Source: DATEPR01 sp036503065
Lineage (GTDB): Bacteria; Actinomycetota; Actinomycetes; Mycobacteriales; Pseudonocardiaceae
NCBI GenBank assembly: GCA_036503065.1
Contig: DASXXM010000212.1
Location: 1-26,796 of the forward strand
DNA length: 26,796 nucleotides
Direction of reading: 5' to 3'
Shown here: one piece after another, positions 21,349 through 26,796 of the stretch
Position numbering within the stretch: position 1 is the first letter of the stretch
Layout of the letters: every line of letters begins with the position of its first letter
Program-made: the position numbers and the translations under genes
Notes under the pieces: generated by a model
Databases searched by the model: none
Seen by the model: only the letters and a program-made list of their open reading frames with translations
What the model was told of the DNA's origin: nothing

Positions 21349-22683
21349 GTGACCTCATTCGCGGGACCCGGCCCGTTCGCCGGGATGTCGATCGCCGGGC
21401 TGGCCGAGCAGTTGCGCGGCGGCCGGACCACCGGACGAGCACTGGCGGAAGCGGCCCTGGCCGCCGCGGACGAGTCCGTGCTCAACTGTTTCGTCACCGT
21501 CGATCACGACGGCGCGTTGCGCGCTGCCGAGCAGGCCGACCGGGAACTGGCCGACGGCGTCGACCGCGGGCCGCTGCACGGCATTCCGGTCGGCGTCAAG
21601 GACCTCATCGACACGGCCGGCCTGCGCACCACCCGTGGCTCGCGGCATTTCGACCAGCACGTGCCGGTCCGCGATGCGGCCGTCGTGGTCGCGTTGCGTC
21701 AGGCGGGCGCGGTGATCGTCGGCGAGACCCACACCCACCAGTTCGCCTACGGACCGACCGGCGACGTCGCGCACACCGGCCCGGCCCGCAACCCGCACGA
21801 CTCGAGCCGGATGACCGGCGGCTCCAGCTCCGGCTCCGGCGCGGCCGTCGCGGCCGGGCTGGTACTAGCCGCGCTCGGCACCGACACGGGCGGCTCCGTG
21901 CGGATACCTGCCGCGCTGTGCGGCATCGTCGGCATGCGGCCCAGCCAGGGCGCGGTGTCCTCGGCAGGCGTGTTCCCGCTGTCGTCCACTTTGGACAGCG
22001 TCGGGCCGATGGCCGGGTCGGTGGCGGACACCGCGCTGCTGTGGTCGGTGCTGGCCGGCCGGCCTGCGGCTCCGGTGCCCGTTGTCGGCCTTCGGGTCGG
22101 TGTCGTGCGGTCCGACGTGACGGACCGGATCGTGCCGCAACAGGGCGAGGCACTGGATCGGGCGGTGGCCGCGCTGAAGTCTGGTGGTTTCGTACTCGGC
22201 GAGACGCCGGTGCCGGACATGGCCGACCTGGCCGAGATCTACCTGCGCATCCAACGCCCGGAAGCCCGCGCCGTGCACGCCGAGCGGATCGAGCAGGCGC
22301 CGGAGCTGTTCGAACCCGAAGTGCTGCGCAGGCTGACCACCGTCCCCGAGACGCTCGGCTGGGAGTACGTCGCGGCCAAGCAGGCCCAGCAGCACCACCA
22401 GAGCCGCCCGATCGACGTGGACCTACTGGTGCTGCCGACCGTGCCGATCGAGGCGCCGCCGATCGGCGTCCGGGACACCGAAGTCGGTGCGGGCTGGACC
22501 AACCCGATCCCGGCACTGCTCGCGTTCAACTCGCCGTGGAGCGTGCTGGGGCTGCCGGCGATCAGCGTGCCCGTGCCGGGCGGGGTGCTGCCCGGCTCCG
22601 TGCAGTTGGTGGGCCGACGCGGCGGCGAGGACCAACTCCTGGCGGCCGCCGCGGTATTGGAGGGCCGGCTTCAGGGCCGTTGA
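21349..22683 (+). CDS. Amidase signature family hydrolase
   Basis: The 444-residue protein is an amidase-signature enzyme with the full Ser-cisSer-Lys triad: Lys84 in GIPVGVKDLIDTAG, Ser159 in GGSSSGSG and Ser183 in GTDTGGSVRIPAAL. The 24-residue spacing between the two serines equals that in fatty acid amide hydrolase. The family hydrolyses carboxamides and includes GatA, but no GatB or GatC is nearby and the gene is not part of such a set. The substrate is unknown; an amide of a peptide-type metabolite is possible given the NRPS neighbour. The start is GTG at 21349, 10 bp after the nuclease-fold gene. The 3' end overlaps the convergent reductase gene by 13 bp. Confidence 0.92.
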   Translation: MTSFAGPGPFAGMSIAGLAEQLRGGRTTGRALAEAALAAADESVLNCFVTVDHDGALRAAEQADRELADGVDRGPLHGIPVGVKDLIDTAGLRTTRGSRHFDQHVPVRDAAVVVALRQAGAVIVGETHTHQFAYGPTGDVAHTGPARNPHDSSRMTGGSSSGSGAAVAAGLVLAALGTDTGGSVRIPAALCGIVGMRPSQGAVSSAGVFPLSSTLDSVGPMAGSVADTALLWSVLAGRPAAPVPVVGLRVGVVRSDVTDRIVPQQGEALDRAVAALKSGGFVLGETPVPDMADLAEIYLRIQRPEARAVHAERIEQAPELFEPEVLRRLTTVPETLGWEYVAAKQAQQHHQSRPIDVDLLVLPTVPIEAPPIGVRDTEVGAGWTNPIPALLAFNSPWSVLGLPAISVPVPGGVLPGSVQLVGRRGGEDQLLAAAAVLEGRLQGR

Positions 22684-23225
22684 TAACGCAGCAACACGAC
22701 CCCGTTGCCGAAAGCCCGGTCCTCGACCAGCCGCAGGTCCATCGGGACGCCCTGGAACAGCGGCTTGCCCGAGCCGATGACGACCGGATGGACGTAGACG
22801 CGGTACTCGTCGATCAGGTCGTGCCGCATGAAGGTCGCGGCCAGATCCGCGCCACCGAGTGACAGGTCGCCACCGGGCTGCGCCTTCAACGCCAGCACGT
22901 CGTCGACCACGACGTCCCGCACGATGGTGGTGTTCCAGTCGGCGTGCGCCAGGGTCCGCGAGTACACGATCTTGGGCGTGTCCCGCCAGATCCCGGCGAA
23001 CTCGGCGATCTGCGGTGGACTGGCGGGATCCTGATCTGCGGTCGGCCAGAAGCTCGCCATCAGCTCGTGCGTGACGCGCCCGCTCAGGAAGGCGCCCTTC
23101 ACCCTGAGCTCGTCGTTGAAGTGTTGGTGCAGCTCGGCATCCACCAGATGCCAGTCGATCTCGCGATTCGGGCCCTCGACGAAACCGTCCAGCGACACGG
23201 ACATACCCAGCACGATCTTCCTCAT
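22671..23225 (-). CDS. Dihydrofolate reductase / RibD C-terminal family protein
   Basis: About 184 residues from the ATG at 23225. It has the DHFR-like fold signature of the RibD C-terminal family: MRKIVLGMSVSLDGFVEGPN at the N terminus, SGRVTHELM, a KIVYSRTL strand, and the late cofactor-binding block SLGGADLAATFMRHDLIDEYRVYVHPVVIGSGKPLF, seen here in two adjoining pieces (SLGGADLAATFMRHDLI and DEYRVYVHPVVIGSGKPLF). These are common actinobacterial NADPH-type reductases of unknown substrate, often called YwjB/YyaP-like. The frame is open to 23249, but the family N terminus begins at the chosen ATG. No ribosome site is clear. It is divergent from the LLM oxidoreductase and overlaps the amidase by 13 bp. 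Confidence 0.87.
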   Translation of the reverse strand: MRKIVLGMSVSLDGFVEGPNREIDWHLVDAELHQHFNDELRVKGAFLSGRVTHELMASFWPTADQDPASPPQIAEFAGIWRDTPKIVYSRTLAHADWNTTIVRDVVVDDVLALKAQPGGDLSLGGADLAATFMRHDLIDEYRVYVHPVVIGSGKPLFQGVPMDLRLVEDRAFGNGVVLLRYQRP

Positions 23226-23279
23226 GGCCGCCGACCGTACCGCCGACATCCGACAGCGACAGATTCGCTGGTCACTCGA

Positions 23280-23291
23280 TACAGTTGATCC
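23280..23291 (+). promoter_or_regulatory. Candidate leaderless -10 (TACAGT) for the LLM oxidoreductase
   Basis: TACAGT at 23280-23285 fits TANNNT and is followed by six bases before the ATG at 23292. No ribosome site is present. That spacing predicts transcript initiation at the ATG itself. There is no good -35. Confidence 0.4.
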
Positions 23292-24281
23292 ATGCGCTTA
23301 GGACTGATGGTGCCCCAGGGCTGGCGGTTGGACCTGGTGGGCATCGAACCCGCTGATCAGTGGCGTGCCATGCGTGACGTGGCCCTGGTCGCCGATCAAG
23401 GACCCTTCGAATCGATCTGGGTCTTCGACCACTTCCACACCGTGCCCGTTCCCACGGAGGAGGCCACGCACGAGGCGTGGTCGCTGATGGCCGCGCTGGG
23501 CGCGGTCACCGAACGGGTGCGCCTGGGCCAGATGTGCACCTGCATGGGCTACCGGAACCCGGCCTACCTGGCCAAGGTCGCGGCCACCATCGACGTCGTG
23601 TCCGGCGGCCGGGTGGAGATGGGCATCGGCGCAGGCTGGTACGAGCACGAATGGCGCGCCTATGGCTACGGATTCCCGTCCGCGGGCGAACGTCTCGCCC
23701 AGCTCGACGAGGGCGTCCAGATCATGCGACAGCTCTGGACCACCGGCACGGCCACCCTGGCCGGCAAGCAGTATCAGGTCGACGGCGCCATCGGCCGCCC
23801 GCTGCCGCTGCAGGAGGGCGGCATCCCGCTGTGGATCGCGGGTGGCGGCGAGCGGAAGACGCTGCGCATCGCCGCCCAGTACGGCCAGTACACCAACTTC
23901 GCCGGGAGTCCGGCCGAGTTCCAGCACAAGTCGGACATCCTGGCCGCGCACTGCAAGGACGTCGGCACCGATTTCGGCGCGATCACCCGCTCCGGCAACT
24001 ACTCCGTCGTGATCGGCACGACCGAGAAGGAGGTGCGGGACCGGATCGCGTGGCTCCGGTCGCACTTCGCCCGGGTGCTCTCGCCGGAGCAGGCCGAGCA
24101 GAGCGCCGCGGCGTACGCGAACAGTCCGTTGGCCGGCACACCGGACCAGATCATCGAGCGGTTGCGGGAAATGGGCGACCTCGGCATGGGTTACGCCATC
24201 GTGTACTTCGCCGAGGCCGCCTACGACCATTCCGGGATCGAACTGTTCGCCAAGGAGGTCGCGCCCGCCCTGGTCTCCTGA
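23292..24281 (+). CDS. LLM-class F420-dependent oxidoreductase
   Basis: The 329-residue protein is a luciferase-like TIM barrel of the F420-dependent group: MRLGLMVPQGW at the N terminus, ESIWVFDHFHT (about 39-49), VRLGQMCTCMGYRNPAYLAKVAATIDV spanning the typical cofactor region (VRLGQMCTCMGYRNP, then LAKVAATIDVVSGGR), GIGAGWYEHEWRAYG (about 114-128) and IPLWIAGGGERKTLRIAA. Such enzymes use reduced F420 for hydride transfer to small molecules, with unknown substrates in most cases; this one resembles the Rv1855c-like subgroup. The ATG at 23292 has no ribosome site but a well-placed -10. It converges on a small membrane protein gene. Confidence 0.9.
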   Translation: MRLGLMVPQGWRLDLVGIEPADQWRAMRDVALVADQGPFESIWVFDHFHTVPVPTEEATHEAWSLMAALGAVTERVRLGQMCTCMGYRNPAYLAKVAATIDVVSGGRVEMGIGAGWYEHEWRAYGYGFPSAGERLAQLDEGVQIMRQLWTTGTATLAGKQYQVDGAIGRPLPLQEGGIPLWIAGGGERKTLRIAAQYGQYTNFAGSPAEFQHKSDILAAHCKDVGTDFGAITRSGNYSVVIGTTEKEVRDRIAWLRSHFARVLSPEQAEQSAAAYANSPLAGTPDQIIERLREMGDLGMGYAIVYFAEAAYDHSGIELFAKEVAPALVS

Positions 24282-24291
24282 GCCAATCAGG
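24277..24291. terminator. Short hairpin between convergent genes
   Basis: CCTGA-GCCAA-TCAGG is a 5-bp stem with a 5-nt loop. It spans the LLM gene stop (24279-24281) and the end of the opposite small gene (24287). The stem is short and has no T-run, so termination is only likely by position. Confidence 0.3.
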
Positions 24292-24535
24292 CGGACATCT
24301 TGCGGTGCAGGTCGTAGCCGCCGTTGGCCCGGACCGCGCTGCGGCGGCCGTGCCGGCGGTGGCTGGCAGGCTGGTGCGGTGTCGCGTAGTCCCGGGCCGG
24401 TTCGTTCGGGTTGTCCATGCGTTCGTGGTGTTCGGCCAGGATCGCGGCCAACGTGCCCTGGGCATGCCGTAGCCGTGTCACGGCGAAGGTAACGACAACG
24501 ACGAGTAGCGCCGCGCCCAGAATCAACCAGATCAT
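24287..24535 (-). CDS. Small membrane protein, 82 aa, unknown function
   Basis: From the ATG at 24533-24535, with GAGAGGG about 8 nt upstream, the frame encodes an N-terminal transmembrane helix (MIWLILGAALLVVVVTFAV, residues 1-19). This is followed by a soluble, charged tail of ~60 residues rich in His, Arg, Asn and Pro (ILAEHHERMDNPNEPARDY, later RRHGRRSAVR). The topology is most likely N-out, C-in with a basic tail in the cytoplasm. I do not recognise a family. The frame is open further upstream to 24670, but those residues have no ribosome site and lack membrane-protein character. Confidence 0.65.
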   Translation of the reverse strand: MIWLILGAALLVVVVTFAVTRLRHAQGTLAAILAEHHERMDNPNEPARDYATPHQPASHRRHGRRSAVRANGGYDLHRKMSA

Positions 24536-24908
24536 TGTTGTGCCCTCTCGATGCTCTGCGTTGTTGCACGTTCTATCGACGGAAGACCCCTGTCGCAACG
24601 GGTGATGACGGCACATTTCGTTGCCCCCAGGGCCCCGAACGGACCAGATGATCATGCAAGTTGCCGCCATCGCAGGTCAGCAGACCCGAAATTGAACACG
24701 CCCCGTAACCAGATTAATCGAGAACCACCCGTTCGGACTAATGGCCCCCCCAGTCGAACATGACATAAAGACGACATTGTCGTGCCGGATTCCGCATCGC
24801 GATCTCGATGTCCCCCAATGGGGATCGGGACTGCCGCGCCTTGCCACCTGACCTGCTCGTTCTTACCATGGGGTGAGACACAGGCCCGCTGTGTCGCAGG
24901 CAGGCCGG
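24536..24908. promoter_or_regulatory. Intergenic region upstream of the lipid cassette
   Basis: This 373-bp gap between divergent genes has no gene I can support. It is less G+C-rich than its neighbours around 24690-24790. ACGACA-T-TGTCGT (24771-24783) is a perfect inverted repeat. A second dyad at 24807-24828 pairs CGAT with ATCG and CCCC with GGGG around the loop CAAT, with a 2-nt bulge. Both are candidate operators for the lipase-hydrolase-WS/DGAT operon, for example for a TetR-type regulator. Confidence 0.4.
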
Positions 24909-25688
24909 ATGGGGGCGCAGATGTCCGTGGCCCAACGTCCGGCACTCGGCTGGTATCTCACCGAGCCGATGCGCGGCGTACTGACGTTCTCCACGCTCCC
25001 GTTCGCGGCCCCCTGGCTGCGCCGGGCACCCGGCGGCGACGGCCACGGCGTGCTCGCGCTGCCCGGCCTGCTGGCCGACGACCTCAGCACCGGCACCATG
25101 CGGGCGTTCCTGGCCGGCCTCGGCTACGCGGTGCGCGGCTGGGGCCTTGGCCGCAACCTCGGCCCGACCGACGCGGTCATCGACGGCATGCCGCGCGTGC
25201 TCGAACAGCTGGCCACGACGACCGGCGGCCCGGTGTCGGTCATCGGCTGGAGCCTCGGCGGTGTCTACGCCCGCGAACTCGCCCGCGACCATCCCGACCT
25301 GGTCCGTCAGGTGATCACGCTCGGCAGCCCGTTCGGTCTGGTCGACAACCGGCAGAGCAGGGCCGACGGCGTGTTCCGGCGCCGCGCCCGGCTGCACGTC
25401 GACCCGGCCCGACTGCCTTCCCGCGAGCAGTTGCGCCGACCGGTGCCGGTGCCGTCGACCGCGATCTACTCGCGGTCCGACGGCATCGTCGACTGGCACG
25501 CCTGCATCGACGACGACAGCACCGAGAGCACCGCCACGCACCAGAACGTCGAGGTGCGGTGCGGTCATCTCGGCTTCGGGGTGGACGCCGGTACACTGTG
25601 GACGATCGCGGACCGCCTCGCCCAGCGACCCGGGGACCGGACGCCGTTCCGCCCGCCATCCGCCGCCCGCGGCTGGTTTCCGCAGTGA
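24909..25688 (+). CDS. Lipase-like alpha/beta hydrolase
   Basis: About 259 residues from the ATG at 24909 (ATG 24921 and GTG 24873 are alternatives in frame; none has a convincing ribosome site, though a G-run precedes 24921). Alpha/beta hydrolase motifs are visible: VLALPGLLADD near the oxyanion strand, the nucleophile elbow GWSLGG, the acid in YSRSDGIVDWH and the catalytic His in VRCGHLGFG. The HGxG-type oxyanion motif of lipases is replaced by LPGLLAD. The pattern resembles the triacylglycerol-lipase/thioesterase-like proteins encoded next to WS/DGAT genes in actinobacteria. No signal peptide is evident. The gene is followed 13 bp later by another hydrolase and then a WS/DGAT, which suggests a lipid-storage or lipid-turnover operon. 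Confidence 0.8.
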   Translation: MGAQMSVAQRPALGWYLTEPMRGVLTFSTLPFAAPWLRRAPGGDGHGVLALPGLLADDLSTGTMRAFLAGLGYAVRGWGLGRNLGPTDAVIDGMPRVLEQLATTTGGPVSVIGWSLGGVYARELARDHPDLVRQVITLGSPFGLVDNRQSRADGVFRRRARLHVDPARLPSREQLRRPVPVPSTAIYSRSDGIVDWHACIDDDSTESTATHQNVEVRCGHLGFGVDAGTLWTIADRLAQRPGDRTPFRPPSAARGWFPQ

Positions 25689-25701
25689 CGACGGTAGAGC
25701 A

Positions 25702-26631
25702 GTGACGACGGCGGCGCCGTGGGCGTTCGCCCAGGAGTGGGGCGGCCGTGGCTGGGTGACCGATCTGGCCGGTCCGGTGCACTGGGTCGAGTTCGGCGAA
25801 CGGACCGACAACACGCCGATCGTGTTCGTGCACGGGCTGGGCGGCTCGCACCTGAACTGGGTCCTGGTCGGCCCGGCACTGGCCCGCGACCGCAGGGCGT
25901 TCGCCATCGACCTGCGCGGTTTCGGCCTCACACCGGGCTTTCCGCGCGACACCACGGTGGCCGGCAACGTGCGACTGCTGGACACGTTCCTGCGCGAGGT
26001 CGTCGGCGCGCCCGCGATCCTGGTCGGCAACTCGATGGGCGGCCTCATCTCGGCGATGCAGGCCGCCGCCCGGCCGGCCACCGTTGCCGGGCTGGTCCTG
26101 GTCGACCCGGCGCTGCCGCCACCGGTCCGCAGGCCGGACCCGGCCGTGGCCGGCATGTTCATGACGTACCTGGTCCCCGGGCTCGGCGAGTTCGCGATGC
26201 GGCTGATGCAGTCGCGGTCAACGCCGGAACAGGCGGTCCGCCGGATCATCAATCTGTGTTTCGCCGACCCGAGCCGCCTGGACCCCCGGATGCTGGCCGC
26301 GGCCACCGAACTGGTCAAGGCACGAGCCGTGCTGCACGGCAAGGAGGAGTCGTTCCTGCGCGCCACCCGGTCGCTGATGTGGCTGTTGGCGCGCCCGGAG
26401 CGCAGCCGGGCCGTGCTGCGCCGCATCGACGTGCCGGTCCTGCTGATCAGTGGCGAGGCCGACCGACTGGTGCCGGTCGCGGCGGCACGGGCCGCGGCGG
26501 CCGCGAATCCCGCCTGGGACACCGTGTTCCTGCCCGGTGTCGGCCACACGCCGCAACTGGAGACGCCGGACCTGGTGGTCGACGCCGTCACGGGTTGGCT
26601 GGCCAGGAAACCGATCAGAACTGGACAATAG
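25702..26631 (+). CDS. Alpha/beta hydrolase (lipase/esterase type)
   Basis: The 309-residue protein is a classic alpha/beta hydrolase: oxyanion motif VFVHGLGGSHLNW (about 42-54), the strand AIDLRGFGLT, nucleophile elbow VGNSMGG (Ser near 114), acid in LLISGEADRLVPV and the catalytic His in GVGHTPQLE. A cap domain lies between residues ~140 and 225. The likely role is hydrolysis of an acyl ester, possibly a mono- or triacylglycerol, given that the next gene encodes a WS/DGAT acyltransferase only 2 bp after its stop. The start is the GTG at 25702, 13 bp after the lipase-like gene; no strong ribosome site was seen. No signal peptide. Confidence 0.9.
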   Translation: MTTAAPWAFAQEWGGRGWVTDLAGPVHWVEFGERTDNTPIVFVHGLGGSHLNWVLVGPALARDRRAFAIDLRGFGLTPGFPRDTTVAGNVRLLDTFLREVVGAPAILVGNSMGGLISAMQAAARPATVAGLVLVDPALPPPVRRPDPAVAGMFMTYLVPGLGEFAMRLMQSRSTPEQAVRRIINLCFADPSRLDPRMLAAATELVKARAVLHGKEESFLRATRSLMWLLARPERSRAVLRRIDVPVLLISGEADRLVPVAAARAAAAANPAWDTVFLPGVGHTPQLETPDLVVDAVTGWLARKPIRTGQ

Positions 26632-26633
26632 CC

Positions 26634-26796
26634 ATGCAACAGCTCACCGGACTCGACGCAGCGTTCCTTGCGCTGGAGACGGCCAACTCCACCGGTCACG
26701 TCGGCGGCGTCTGCCTGCTCGACCCGACCGACGCACCACGGCCGCTGGACCTGGCCGCCCTCACCGACGTGCTGGCGCAGCGACTGCCACTGGTGC
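26634..26796 (+). CDS. Wax ester synthase / diacylglycerol acyltransferase, 5' part (3' end outside window)
   Basis: Only the first 54 codons are inside the window. They show the N-terminal WS/DGAT signature MQQLTGLDAAFLALETANST followed by HVGGVCLLDP, as in the Mycobacterium tuberculosis Tgs/WS-DGAT family. The downstream HHxxxDG active site lies beyond the edge. The enzyme transfers acyl-CoA groups to alcohols or diacylglycerol for storage lipid. The ATG is 2 bp after the upstream hydrolase stop, so the two are co-transcribed and probably translationally coupled. Confidence 0.9.
   Translation, partial: MQQLTGLDAAFLALETANSTGHVGGVCLLDPTDAPRPLDLAALTDVLAQRLPLV

Overview
The window is high-GC DNA with strong G/C third-position bias, frequent GTG starts, an HTH-DUF5753/DUF397 pair, a SARP regulator, F420-type and WS/DGAT genes. 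This points to a filamentous actinomycete, probably of the Pseudonocardiales type; the family-level call is inference.

Layout. 1-576: 3' part of an ABC-2 type permease, followed by a strong hairpin. 628-2076: phospholipase C-like phosphoesterase. 2086-3462 (-): stand-alone NRPS condensation-like protein, convergent with the phosphoesterase over a shared terminator. 3649-4545: APH-fold kinase, convergent with and overlapping a membrane Ser/Thr protein kinase (4520-5707, -). 5708-5931: control region with a 9-codon ORF and palindromes. 5932-6979: HTH-DUF5753 regulator and DUF397 partner. 6955-9798 (-): large SARP/NB-ARC/TPR activator. 9980-11221: ATP-grasp ligase. 11222-11604: no convincing gene; a 48-bp-phased direct-repeat array bounded by 15-bp repeats that carry the stop codons of both flanking genes. 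11605-20059 (-): three-gene NRPS operon, transcribed as a 41-aa hydrophobic peptide, an A-PCP-C protein, and a C-A-PCP-E-serine-hydrolase protein. 20236-22683: a PD-(D/E)XK nuclease-fold protein and an amidase. 22671-24535: RibD/DHFR-like reductase, F420-type LLM oxidoreductase and a small membrane protein. 24909-26796: lipase-like hydrolase, second alpha/beta hydrolase and the start of a wax ester synthase/DGAT, a neutral-lipid cassette.

The likely unit of interest is a small peptide-type biosynthetic locus from about 6955 to 20059: SARP activator, ATP-grasp carboxylate-amine ligase and two NRPS proteins. The first NRPS protein looks catalytically complete. The second is full length and unbroken, but key residues are missing from its adenylation, epimerisation-like and C-terminal serine-hydrolase domains, while its carrier serine is kept. 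I infer a module whose carrier is loaded in trans by the first protein's A domain, or whose altered domains have been repurposed. Two condensation domains also meet at the interface between the proteins with no carrier between them. The stand-alone condensation protein at 2086-3462 may or may not belong to the same pathway.

All assignments come from reading motifs by eye; no database search was run. Domain borders and most starts are approximate unless a ribosome binding site is cited.
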